Position numbers and translations under genes: made by a program. Under the pieces are notes generated by a model that worked only from the letters and a program-made list of their open reading frames with translations, was not told where the DNA came from and made no database searches. From Cordia subcordata (taxonomy: Eukaryota > Streptophyta > Magnoliopsida > Boraginales > Cordiaceae): a stretch of 64,000 nt of DNA. The DNA is taken from positions 27,451,501 to 27,515,500 of the forward strand of contig JAPTOF010000003.1 in the NCBI GenBank assembly GCA_028554755.1, written 5' to 3'. This document shows, one piece after another, positions 13,401 to 25,216 of this stretch. Numbering within the stretch: the stretch's first letter is position 1; the number at the start of each line of letters is the position of its first letter.

Positions 13401-14878
13401 TTTAGCCTTCCCATTCTCTTTTTTTTCTTTCCTCTCTTGTCTTCACACGCACACACACTCACCATTTCATAAACCCCCTGCACTCTTCTCTTTGTGTTTT
13501 TCTAACATTATATTATATATTATATATAGCGAGAGTTTCGTGCACCGAATTTTTTCTTTTGTTAGTGGGTTAGTGGTGGTAATGAGTAATGTTATATAGT
13601 AATTGTAGTGCAAATAGAGGTAGGCATTACATAAGAACTGTTTCGTGTTTTGAGCCCAAGAAAAAAGTGAGTATTGCATTGTTGCGTGGCGTAGATAGGA
13701 GTCATTTAGGCGGGAAATTCTTGTGGAGATTTTGGCAAAGGTTTGTTTTTTTTGCATTTTCTTTTTAATTCTCTTACAGTTTCTGCTCATTTTTGGAAGT
13801 TCTTTCTTAACCCTTCTGGAAATTTGAGATTTTCATGTGTTTTTCGACATGAAAAGATTGCATTTTTTCACCCTTTTGTTTCAAATTGAGCTTGTCTTGG
13901 CCATTTTTGTTCCTGCTGAGAAAGCAGAAGCATGCAGAGAGGGTAAAGATTGAGTCTTTATCGTCATTTCTGTTTCAAATGTGCGAAAATGGTTTTTTTT
14001 TAAAAAAAAAAAAATTTACAGCCAGAAAATGTTTTCTTTTTTGAAATTTTTAACCCTTTGAAAGTTGAACTTTGCATTAGTTTCCAACATAAAAAGATTA
14101 ATTTTTCTTTACCCTTTTAGCTCAAATTTGAGAAAGCAGAAAAATTCAAAGACGGCAAGGTTTGAGCCTTTATCCTCTCTTGGTTGCAAATATGTGAAAA
14201 AATTGGTTCTCTTTTTCTTTTTTTCTTGAAGTGTTTACAGCCTTATGTTTGTGTGAAAATGTCATGTTTCTATTTCTGCACTACACTTGTTTTTGTAACT
14301 TAAAAGTCTCTGGCATGTTGCAGGTAAATTAAGCTCTCTGCATTTTGGGTTTCAGAGCTTCTCTCTTTCTACACAAAGCTTTCAAGGTATGCTGCACAAA
14401 TTTTTCATTTGGTCATTGAATTTCACGATTTCTGCTACAGAAATATGAATTTCAAAGATTTGCTTCATGTTTTTGTTTGGTAAAGTTCAAAATTCTTCTA
14501 ATGAATTGTGTTGGCATGTCCTAGAATGCACCAAGATCAAATTTTTACGAATTTGTGGAAGAGTATAAGATCCTCAGTCTGGATTCTTTTCCTTTTGGTT
14601 AATACATACCAAAAGAAAATTCGAAATTGACTTTGACACCAAAATCTCAACTTTTTCTGCTAAATGCGCCACATGCCTAATGTGCTTGCCAGCATTTGCA
14701 ATTTGCACAAATAAGCCAAAGATGAAGAGGTGGCTCCCTCCTTGACCGCGTGCATACGCGAGCACGGACCGATTAAAACAATTTCCCGAAATTTTCAAAT
14801 GATATGGACCTGTTTCTGATTTTTTTCCATTTTGTTTACAGGAGTAAAGTTTGAAAAGTTTCCGAGAAGATTAGTGCA
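13401..14878 (+). promoter_or_regulatory. GATA gene core promoter and spliced 5' leader (inferred)
   Basis: The coding exon is preceded by an acceptor (TTTACAG, exon from 14842). Further upstream are a plausible leader exon at 14324-14386 (TTGCAG before, AAGGTATG after) and a first leader exon ending at 13740 (CAAAG|GTTTGT). Transcription probably starts near 13.4-13.6 kb, downstream of a CT/CA-rich patch. The 5' leader introns are inferred from splice motifs only. Confidence 0.45.
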
Positions 14879-16283
14879 ATGGGGCCCAACTTCATGGATG
14901 ACATAGACTGTGGCAGCTTCTTTGACCATATTGAGGACTTGATTGAGTTCCCCCCGGAGAATGAGTGTGGTAGCAATGGCTCTGGTGACTGCAAAGATTT
15001 CTCAAGCACTTGGAAAGATACTTTGCCAGAAACCGACCCACTTTTCCCCAGCAGCAACACTAATTCCGCGTCGGACCTCTCCACACAGCTAGCTGTGCCG
15101 GTAAGCATGCATTACCATAAATATCTTTTTGAATTTTACCGCCCGGTGATGAGATTTGGACACGTTGATATCTATAAAGGGCATTTGTGTAACAGGTAGA
15201 TCTATGTCTAATGGACTTGTAAGTTCAATGTTTCATTAATCTGATGTACGGATTAATTGAAATATAATCGGTGTACTTTGTCCAAGTATAGAGATGTGGG
15301 GCCATCTCCGCATTTTCCTGTGGTCGAGACACCTTGAGTGTTGCTTGATCAGCGTGACGATGGTGGTGGTAGCAAAGAAGTCATGCTGTTGTCTGTTCGG
15401 TTCGGGTGAGATTAGTCTCATAGCATAAAATGTGTCCTAAGCCGGGGTCAGAGTTCTTGGATTGTAATGTAATCATGTTCCACGGCTGGAATATAGCATT
15501 CATGTTTGGCAATCAGATTGCCAGCTGGACTACTTGTCCACTGTGTTATTCATCATGTTGATTGTCCTCACCTTAATAATGAATAATTACATGTAAATTT
15601 TAATTCTACACGCAAATGGCAACATACGTATTAAATTGGAAGACGTAGTAATTCTGTTCAAAATTTGAAATTTTGGTGTATGAGTTGTCCAATTTGTTTA
15701 TGGGTCCCACTAGAAAGTAGAGCAGCGTCGCTTCTATAAAATATCTCTTTCGTGTCAAAAATTGAAACCCACTTATCAGTTCATTAACCAGCTTAGAGGA
15801 TCTTGTAGGATCTTTGGACTTGGTAAATCTGTAGTGAGTTGGCTAATCAATGTGATGACGTGATGATCATTCACTAGCTAAGCAACTTTCTGAAGTTGAC
15901 TCATTTACATTTCAGAACCAAAGACCATGGATGATAGTGAATCAAATAATTATACTTTTTTACTGTATAGAATGTGGTTATTGGTATAAATTTTGACCTT
16001 CCTCAATTCATAGAATGGCAATACTGTTTCGTATGTGCTATATAAGTTTTATGTGCTTACTACGGGATTAAGAGCAGGGACTCGTTTTACTTTCATCTTA
16101 TGCTTTTTGTCTGTATTGCTTTTCCTTACCAGTATGAAGACATTGTACAACTTGAATGGCTCTCAACATTTATGGAGGATTCTTTTGCTTGTGGTGGGAT
16201 GACAATCGCCAAAGAGAACACCTCTGTCAATGAGGTGCCATGTCACAACCAATTCCAAACTTCCAGCCCAGTTTCTGTCCTGG

Positions 16284-16315
<32 letters not shown>

Positions 16316-16924
16316 TCCTGCTCTGGGGGAAAAACTAACCCTCTCAGCCCAAGTCAACGTGGTCCACAACGTGCTCGGAGCAAGCGTCCACGCCCAGCAA
16401 CATTTAACCCTCGTCCAGCAATGAAACTTATATCTTCTACATCATCATTCGCGGAAGTACCACAGCCATTTGTTGCTCCTGGAGAATCTGAGAGTTTTGC
16501 CGAGTCCGAACCCATCATGAATGTTCCAAAGCCTGATGCCCCAGAGCAAAAGAAAAAGAAAAAAATTAAGCTGACGTTTTCTTCAGCATCGGCTGAGATG
16601 AATCAAAATCCACCAGCTCAAGCAGTCAGAAAATGCCTGCATTGTGAAATAACGAAGACACCTCAGTGGAGGACTGGTCCCCTGGGGCCAAAAACGCTCT
16701 GCAACGCTTGTGGTGTTCGCTACAAGTCAGGCAGACTCTTCCCTGAGTACCGTCCTGCTGCAAGCCCTACCTTCGTTCCTTCACTGCATTCCAATTCGCA
16801 CAAGAAGGTTATCGAGATGCGAAACAAGGTTACTAAGGAAGGTAATATGGCAGGAAGCGCAGCTACGGCTCCAACAACCACCCCACCAGAGCTGATCCCG
16901 AATACTAACCCATCACTAGAGTGA
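14879..16924 (+). CDS. GATA8: Class A GATA zinc-finger transcription factor, GATA8/BME3-like
   Basis: Nuclear transcription factor binding (A/T)GATA(A/G) sites. Arabidopsis GATA8 (BME3) promotes seed germination; the name is by resemblance. Coding exons are 14879-15100 and 16133-16924, joined in phase 0 (donor GTAAGC, acceptor TTACCAG), giving 337 residues. The acidic N-terminus ([19 protein letters not shown]), the [11 protein letters not shown] stretch and [10 protein letters not shown] are typical of this orthologue group. The C-terminus carries one type IV zinc finger, C-X2-C-X18-C-X2-C ([13 protein letters not shown] ... LCNAC), followed by the basic tail [22 protein letters not shown] serine tract is encoded by ten AGC repeats at 16286-16315, and a lysine run (about 16549-16567) may act as a nuclear localisation signal. 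The start at 14879 is the first ATG after the leader acceptor. The two-exon layout is normal for class A. The intron (15101-16132) holds no other gene. Confidence 0.93.
16634..16711 (+). other. GATA zinc-finger coding segment
   Basis: The four zinc-binding cysteines are all present (CLHC ... CNAC) with the 18-residue loop of plant class A factors. The TPQWR and [12 protein letters not shown] core contacts are intact. Confidence 0.9.
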
Positions 16925-17462
16925 AGTGAAGGAGGGAAGCAGAGAATAGTTTACCGGTTGGCGGTCTTTTTTCTTCTCTCTCTCTTCTTTTGCAGTCTAG
17001 TTGTCTTCTTGCAGTTAATATGTTTCTTTGTTCATTCGTTCGTTGTACATAGATGTAATGGGGAAATAGGAGCTATAGGTGGTTATATTTTAGCTCATAG
17101 CAAAAAGGAACGAGACGAGAAAAGAGTATCGAAAGGGTAGAAATGAATCTTGAGTTTAGGGCATAGTGCTCAGCTTTAGACTGTTGTTTTAGGTCCCCTT
17201 AGTATTGATAGGTATTGGAGTCGGTATTTTATCCTTTTGCTGCTTTTTAGTAGTCTTTCTTTCCCATCCTTCTTGGGAATTCTTTTTGAAGTTAAATTTG
17301 TTATTAGAACTTTCTAAAATGAGTATTTGGGTTTTGAAATTCGTAGTCTTTGCTTATTCCATCTTTGTGAAGTATGTTTTTGCTATTCTTTGCTCATTAC
17401 TTGATGGTAGCTTCACATTTCTCTCCTCGAGTGTTATTCTCAAGTCCGTTTGTCTGCGCTAA
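16925..17462 (+). other. GATA gene 3' UTR and downstream
   Basis: T-rich sequence after the stop at 16922-16924. A poly-A signal cannot be fixed with certainty. The small frames here (16958-17140, 17205-17462) are T-rich hydrophobic translations and are not supported. Confidence 0.4.
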
Positions 17463-17484
17463 AGCCATAATCCACGAGGTGTAT

Positions 17485-17757
17485 CGGCTTACGCATATAA
17501 AAATAGTGGGAAATTCTAAAAATTGCACCGGTCATTCAAAATGACCGAGAGTATGTGTGAGATGTGTGAGTCCCACGGCCCACTAAGCCGGATGGTGCGT
17601 ATGATCATCCACAAGACCTTGGGCTTACGTGTGTAAAAATAACTAAAAATTCTAAAAATCACACCGACCATTCAAAACGGCTAAGAGTATGTGTGAGATG
17701 TGTGAGACCCACGACCCCCTAAGCCGGACGGTTCCTGTGATCCACAAGACCAAAATC
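17485..17757. repeat. Two tandem copies of a 136-bp unit
   Basis: ATTCTAAAAATTGCACCG (17513) recurs as ATTCTAAAAATCACACCG (17649). The copies continue in parallel through GTATGTGTGAGATGTGTGAG and CTAAGCCGGA to CCACAAGACC. They have diverged by substitutions and small indels, so the duplication is not recent. No coding potential. The source family was not recognised. Confidence 0.75.
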
Positions 17758-19070
17758 ATATGCCGTCGGATGCCTTCACTTTTGGACATGTTACGTGTCC
17801 TTTGAAATACAAGCCCATACAGCGAGTAGGCATTCTCCTTACGATATTGCTCTTGTAATATAAGTCCAAGGTTTGATATCGCTAGTGTAGTTTCTTAATC
17901 TTGCTTAATTAAAGAGAAAGGGATTCTCTAGTTCATAAACCCGAGTCCACGGACCGAGTTAGTGTAATGAGTTTTGAGCTTGAAATATATCACTATCACG
18001 AAATAATTCTCTTAGAGTATTATTTAAACGCATAACACTTATAAATAACCCTTGATTTTTCTTCCGTTTCCAGGAAATATTTTTAGATTCAGTGTGACAA
18101 GAGGCAAATTAGCAAAACCTATCACTGATAGCCCAAACACCTAAAATATGCTGTGGACTGTCCATGGGGCGTCGATCTTCAGTCGTACGTTTGCGACACA
18201 TTCCTTTACGAATTCATGTCCAATGTCGAAGGTCTAAATTTTTCATCCAAAATTATGCGTATTACTTTTTTTTTTTTAATACAGTATGTTTATTTATATT
18301 ATGATAGATCAAATTAATTGTCCCCTTGAGCAAAATATGTTATAGTTTCATGGAAACAGAATTCTAAATCGGCCTCTAAAGATGGATCTTTGATCAGTAA
18401 TAAGAATTTCTTTTTTTTTTTTCATTCCCTTCTCGTGCTAGTATTAAAACTTGATGCCATAGAACTATTTTTTATTTGATGCTTGTGATAATTGATATGA
18501 TAGCGAATGCATAGGTTGATTTTGCTTCATGAAGTCTTTTTAATTCTGTCACTTCTTGAGTGTAGAACCTTAGGCTCCAAATGAGACTAACACCTTGAGT
18601 CTAACAAATAACTATTTAGTCTCTGATCAACTAATTCAAAATAGTTAAATCAAAGTTTGTTATACTTACAGCATCTATTTGTAAAATTAGCCTTGCTCGC
18701 GAACTTGGGGTTTGAGCTTGAAGCATGATACATATCGGAACTAATTTTAGTAAATTTGAAATAATGACTAGTTAGAAGAAGAAACTAAGGGTGTTGCATT
18801 ATAGCTAACTGCCAAGTCTCTTTTAGTCACTATTTGCAGCACCTTTTTCTGTTGGGTTCCCGACTTCTATAACACATTGGCTACCACGAGATGTTAAGCT
18901 AGGCAGGCCCACTTGGAGACCCCATCAATTGGTGGAATCTCACGCTTATAAATTTCAAGTTGTTCCAAAATAGCTAGTCTACCGACAATGATAATGAGGG
19001 GGAAAAAAAGTGTGGTGAGACATTGCTTAAATGTTAGTTCAATTGGCTTTTAAGTTGTTGGAAAGATCTA

Positions 19071-19465
19071 GAGGGTGTTTGGCTTTGCCTATAAGCTGGT
19101 TAAGGTAAAAATAAAAAGTTATATGTTTGGCAAACTTGCTTATAAATCATTTAAGGTTGCTTATAAGTTGGAAAAAAAAGTAACTTGGAGTTATAAGTCA
19201 GGTGGTCAACCCTATTAAGATAACATATTTGTCTTTATGTTTGAGAAGCACTTATTTACCAAATTAATTAGTTGTATGTCTTTTTTAGTTATTTTAACTA
19301 TTATTATTACTTAAAAGTACTTATTTACCAAATATGTCAGTAATTTATAAGTGTATATTATTCAAATATATCTTTATTTATTTATCACTAATTTAAAAGT
19401 ATTTTTTTTCTTATAAGTAACACCTGTTTATAAACAGTTAAAAATAAACAAAGCCAAACAGGCTC
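19071..19465. mobile_element. MITE with TGTTTGGCTTTG inverted ends
   Basis: The left end is GAGGGTGTTTGGCTTTGCC; the right end AACAAAGCCAAACAGGCTC is its near-inverse. The interior is A/T-rich and partly self-complementary (CTTATAAG motifs on both sides). I could not fix a target-site duplication, so the superfamily (hAT or PIF) is open. Confidence 0.6.
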
Positions 19466-19597
19466 CCAGCAGAGATGGGCCTAGCCTAAAATGTCCTTTT
19501 CCATGCTTTTCCCCAGCTCCAACTCTTTGTTTTGTTATCTGTCTGCTTATCTTTTTGTGTTGCCAATGCTTTTTTTTATTTTTTCTAGTTTCTTTAT

Positions 19598-19632
<35 letters not shown>

Positions 19633-20429
19633 TTATGTATATAGTTTTTGATTTGTGCCACAAACAACACGACAACATATCTGGTTGGAGGGTCTCTTTC
19701 TACATGCTTTGGAATGTCTGCAAATTCAGAGGTTGGTCTATTTTGCTCTATCTGAGGTGGGAGACTACAAAATATTTTAACCTATTGTTTGGAAAAACTG
19801 GCCGTCACTTTATACAATTACCCATGGTCATTGAGGCCGGTCACATACTCATATTAGGATATCCTACGTCAGTTGTAATGTGGGTTGATAGTCAAGTTAT
19901 AAGTGTAGCTGAAAGTCTACCATTACAATTTAGTATTTGTATGGGACCACTAGATATTGTCGTTTATAGTCTAAAATTCGAAAATCTCTAATTGGTCAAA
20001 TGGTAATCTATTAGGAAGAGATTGTTATCTTATGTTGATTGCAAAAAAAGTCAATAATTAAATTACAAGCATGAGAAGCAATCAAGCATCGTGACTTAAG
20101 ATTGAGATTGAGATTGAGAAGGTCCAAGGCCACCTATCCTTGCTAGCATATCTCAAAATTTCAGAAGCCTTCAATTCATGTGAACGAGATTGCCTAACAA
20201 TTTCTAGGGAAAAATTGATAAGTTATCCAATATTAATTATAAAACCTAATTTTGAGATTACAAAACTTGAGACGAGATATAGGTCATTTAGCTTTTGGAG
20301 TTCATAGACCATGGCTTGAAACAAATGACATTTGAGCGTTAAAGATTCATCACTACGCTAGCGTTTATCGACATCAATGTATTTTGACAGGTGAATTGGT
20401 TTGCATAAATTGTGAAGGGGTTTGCATCC

Positions 20430-20483
<54 letters not shown>

Positions 20484-21958
20484 GTATATATGCACAACAA
20501 AATTTACTATGTCAAATAGAATGTGAGATAATTGTGACTATTCAAGTCAATTTTTATTCAGCTAAAATCAGAACAAATCTTTTCTGATCCGGTTTACCAG
20601 CACCTTACTCGATGGCGGTAACGAAATTGTATGGTATTTCACATGCCACGCGCACATCAAGCAGTGACATACACTTAAAAAAATATTTTTTCTAAATCTA
20701 ATACAAATCAAGAAAATGAAATTACAACCTCTCTCTGTTGAATGACTTGTGACGCCTAAACAACTACTTTTTTGAAGCAACAAGCAAACAAAAGTTTAGT
20801 TATGAGAAAATAAATCATTAATTGATTGGTTCTTTATAACAGAACACACCTAAAAAATAAATTACTAAACATAAAAATAAAAATAAAAAAGAAAAAACAG
20901 TATGGTCTAATCATTGATCACCGTACTGTTTCATAGCACATAAACAAATTGTTGTTGAGTCTTTATCATACAATTACATCATATGAAATATTGGAGACCC
21001 AGAAAAAAAAAGTTATATTTATGAGTGAAAATTATGACTAATGTAATGTTCCATTTGGAGAATTGAGTGGTGGGACTGCATAGTTTGCAACCACAGCTAG
21101 CGTTATCTCATACGTCTTGCAGATTGCATCATAGTGATAAAATTGACTCAAGGATGTTGACTCGTGATTTAGACAACTTTCAACTAATTTATCACTTAAT
21201 ATTTTTAAGCGGGTGGTTTGGTAGTTAAGAGTGTAGGAAGCTTATCATCATCAGGTATTAGATTTAAATTTGTGTCAAATCGTTGTTCATGAATTTGTGA
21301 TAGGATTTACCGACCGAACATATAGATTAGCATGTGACATACAAAAATTGACCTGAGGCCACAATCTAACAAATAAATTCTATTAATGTTTGTCTTATTA
21401 GTTACTAGTTATCAATTATTGTTTTAAAAACGCACTGTGTAGATGTCGTTTTTAATACATATATATATATATGTATATGTATATGTATGTATTTATACTA
21501 TATTATATAGACGAACCCTCTGTAATATAATAATAACAAGTGTCTTACACATATAACTCTCTTTTATGTACTCCTATTTTCTAAGAAAAAGGGAGCAAAA
21601 ATTAAGCATTTTTAAATATTGCACTAAGGAAAGGGGCTTAAAATTAGGGATTTTGCTCTACATATTTTATTATATTTTTATTATCTATCTATCTATCTAT
21701 CTATATATATATATATATATATAATCACCCATCTTTCTCCACCGCACAAGAAAGGGCCTTAAAATTAGGGATTTGAATTTCATGAAAACTCCAGAAATCA
21801 TCCCATTTATATAGTTGTAATAATCTTTCTCCACCATTCTAATTTATTGAACTCTTAAAATATAATTTCATTGCATTATTTAGTAATATAAAATATTATA
21901 TTTTTTGAAAAATCAATCATATATTTTGCAACCACGTATGGCACGGGTGTTAGACTAT

Positions 21959-22168
21959 GGGCCTATTTGGATTGGTTTTTTTAAGTAAAAAGTATTTTTT
22001 TCTTGAAAAAGGTGTATTAAATTTGCAACAACTATTTAATTTGATTTCTAAAAAAAAGTTCAAATATAACTCTTTTTAGAAGCCAAAATTTTTAACTTCT
22101 CAAAAAAATTTATTTTTCAAAAGTTTTTAAAGAAAGTGTTTTTGGGAAAACTCAATCAAAACGGGTCC
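21959..22168. mobile_element. Small MITE, GGGCCTATTTGGATTGG type
   Basis: About 210 bp with inverted ends: GGGCCTATTTGGATTGG on the left, CTCAATCAAAACGGGTCC on the right. Flanked by TAT on both sides. The interior has the AAAAAGTATTTTTTT / AGTTTTTAAAG pattern also seen at 37155-37405 and 60186-60400, so these belong to one local family. Confidence 0.6.
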
Positions 22169-23658
22169 TATATATATATATATATATGTATATAAACCGG
22201 CAGATTTACATTAACTAATTGATATATAAAGATAAGCTTTTTTTTTTTTTTTTAACGAGCTTTTTATCGTTGTTTCCTCCAAAAGCAGCATTTTTGGAAA
22301 CTGTCGACTTACTTGACAAACTGAGATAGTCGCTGTGAGCCAAACAACCGATCACTTTGGCTTTTCCCTACGCCTCACATTTGTGTCTTCTTTATGTCAC
22401 CACCTTTTTATATTTTGTGTAGTACGTATTTTTTATGTTCTTAGTCTAATTATCATATATATATATATATATATATATATTTATTAGTGTGACGCCCGCG
22501 CGATGCACGGGAGACGACATATTTGATTTGATATATTAAAACTATAGAGTTTTTACACCTTACTAAATAGTTAAAAAAACAATTATATATTATGAAATTA
22601 ATAAAATAATGATGATATATATAAAAAAAATGGCATAATATTAATTCAATTAAAATATTTAATACAAGAATAGAGTTAAATAAATGATGAAAAATAAAAA
22701 ATGACCTAAGAATAGTCATATTTAATTAATTGATAAGTAATTATAGAAAACTTGTCATATAGAACGCCACTTGACAGTACGAAATTGTAACTTATTTTAC
22801 TTTATTATATAGTATATATATATATATATGTAATGCTGCTCCAAAAAGCTGTCTTTGTATTGGTCTTCCAATCACTGAGTTGTCTATACAATAGATTTGC
22901 TTAGATGGGAACAAAGTTGGTTTACCAATCAAACCTTTCTTTTTGCTAAAGAATCCTTCTTCATTTTCCTAATAACTAATAATACTTGTTTATAGATTTG
23001 ATTATAATACCATAGAAGATTTTCTCCTTTTTTTTTCTATTTGTCTTTTCTTATTTGACTTGATCCAAAAAATGAAATTTAATTTGATATTATTTATTCA
23101 CTTCTGACTTCGTTATTAGATATAACTCATTCTGTCATTTGAAAAATTTTATTCCATCTTGATGATCATATGTAAGGAAGAGTGTTAAAATTCTACTTAT
23201 GCCACATGAATATATAAACTCTCAAATTTTTAGAGTACTTTGTCTAATTTTAATCGATTTTAAAATTGAATTCCCATGTTTCTTAGTTGTAGTTTAATAC
23301 CTTGTATAATTTCACTCCAACATCTAAAAACACCACATATGAAGTGGTCAATTCTGTCAATTGTCCATGTCACATGTAGTTAAATAAAATAGTCTTTCGT
23401 TTATTTCTATGATATGCTTATTTGATAAGATATTTTTAAATTTTAGTTCTAACATAAATTTATTTTTAAACCGATTATATATCTTTCATCCAATTCAAAA
23501 AGCGAGGATCATAACTTAAAAATAAATGACAAAATAAAGTCATTAAAGTGCGGTTATTTCAATAGCTGTCAACTATAGTTAGTTGACAATAATAATTAGC
23601 TAAAACACTTAGATCTTGTAATTTGGATTTACTTGTTAGTTATAGTTAAGACACAAGG

Positions 23659-25216
23659 TGTTGATATATCTTGTGTGTTTTTTTTTTTATAAAAATATTT
23701 GTTGTGTATGTGCTTGTTTAAATGGAACTCTTTAATAAGCTAATATTCTGGTGAGATTATCCATGAGTTGATTGGCAAGAAAGCTTATTAGAAGCCGTGA
23801 GTGTATACGTGTCAAATAGTCATCAAGGCTTGGAAACTATACAATTTTGGATGGCATGATGGCATGAATAGTTCAAAATTGTTCGTGATAGAAGAGGAGT
23901 TATAAAAAGGAGAAGAGGTGACATAAGAGATACTAGCATATGCTCCTTTGTGTTTAGCCTTAGACAACATCTTATAGCTCTCAATAACATGGTTTTATTG
24001 AACTATTCTTTGTTTAAATAGTTTTTGACTTGTTTTTAAAGGGTGAAAAATATTCATGAAGCATTTCTAACTTTGCTTCTTTCATTAAAATTCTTCAAGA
24101 CGCTTGCATAACATGTTTTTGCTCTAAATTGTGCTTTTAGAGTGTTTCTGAAATGATTCTATCTTATCAAATTTGCTTAGTTTTTCAAAAAAGTGCATGA
24201 GAGTATGGTTTTACTTTGAAAAAGAAGGTTTATAGACCTATTAGTCACTCTAGTCGGTCGACCGACTGGTATAAGATGGCTATCGGTAAGTCCTGTTTCA
24301 AGGGCTACTCTCTAGCTTTGTCGGTCACCCTTACCGATTGACCAATTGAGACTACCAGCAGAGCCTGAGCTCTTTGGAGGTACTGGTCACCCTTACCAGT
24401 CAACTAGTTGAGACTACTGCTAGAGCCTAAGCTCTCTAGAGGTACCGATGGTCAATCGGACCCTCTACTAGTAGTGTCCATGTTGGAAAATTTTTAACCT
24501 CTAACAGTACTTTTCAGCTATCTCTATAAATACCCATTCACCCAAATTTGGAAAATAAGCAAAAAATCATCTTTGAGCATTTCTAAACTATTTTCTTCAC
24601 TTTCAAGCATCTTTTAGCTTGAAAATCATCATTGAGAGTTATAAATTGTTAGATCTTTGAGTAAACTTGAGCTTTTCTTTTGCTGTATTCACTTTTTAGA
24701 AGTTGTAGCTTTTTACCATTTAATTTCTTCCATTCTTGTTCATATAAATACTTTTGAGCTTGTATCACATCTTAGATAGATTATAGAGCAAATAAAGTGT
24801 GGGAAAATCCTTGATGGGTGCACATTGGGGTTTTTTGAAAAAAGGTTTCAAAGAGGCATAAGATTGATTTGTGACTCACCAACTTGTGAAGAATCATCAT
24901 AGTGGAGTTGTTTGAAGTTCTAAGAGGAGAATTCTTAGGCGGTAGATGTAGACAAAGTCGAATCACCTTAAAATCGGTTTCGCTCTTTTAATCTTTTTTA
25001 CTTTCTTGCTATCTTACTTTATTGCTTACAAGATGTTTGATTTTTCACTTGTGTTGTCATTTACTTAATATTTGTTCTTTAGATATTTGATATTTTGCTC
25101 ATTACGTGTTCAAATATTTGCATAAGTGTTACTGCTTTTTGTTAATCAAATTTTTTGGTGTTAAAATTAGTTATTAACTTAATTCATCCCCTTATTAAGT
25201 TGATTTACCTCCCACA
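23659..25216. mobile_element. Solo LTR (Ty1-copia, SIRE-like)
   Basis: A 1558-bp segment starts TGTTGATATATC and ends TTTACCTCCCACA (canonical TG...CA). It is flanked by the perfect 5-bp target-site duplication CAAGG (23654-23658 and 25217-25221). Inside are GTCGGTCGACCGACTGG-type motifs, two diverged copies of a roughly 80-bp unit (GGTCACCCTTACC..., about 24325-24465) and a TATA-like CTCTATAAATACCC (about 24523-24536), as expected of an LTR promoter. There is no internal domain and no second LTR, so it is a recombination product. The minus-strand frame at 24781-24966 is a chance frame inside it. Confidence 0.82.

Larger units (their letters stand above)
17758..23653. other. Intergenic, MITEs and simple repeats, no supported gene
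   Basis: Contents: (TA)n at about 19600-19628; (CT)n then (TA)n at 20432-20482; TA-rich arrays near 21460, 21700 and 22455-22481. A short hairpin CCCGCGCGATGCACGGG (about 22495-22511) resembles a motif seen in other plant repeats. The frame at 19491-19991 runs through a (TA)n tract and hydrophobic low-complexity sequence and is not taken as a gene. Confidence 0.5.

Noticed and set aside
12983..13790. Frames upstream of the GATA gene on both strands
   Set aside because: They lie in the presumed promoter and leader, overlap each other and are low-complexity.
15236..15421. Minus-strand frame in the GATA intron
   Set aside because: Short, intronic, no domain.
16163..16424. Poly-alanine frames opposite and out of phase with the GATA exon
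   Set aside because: Shadows of the AGC-repeat serine tract.
19491..19991. 166-codon frame
   Set aside because: Runs through a (TA)n tract and T-rich sequence. It is hydrophobic and low-complexity with no family resemblance.
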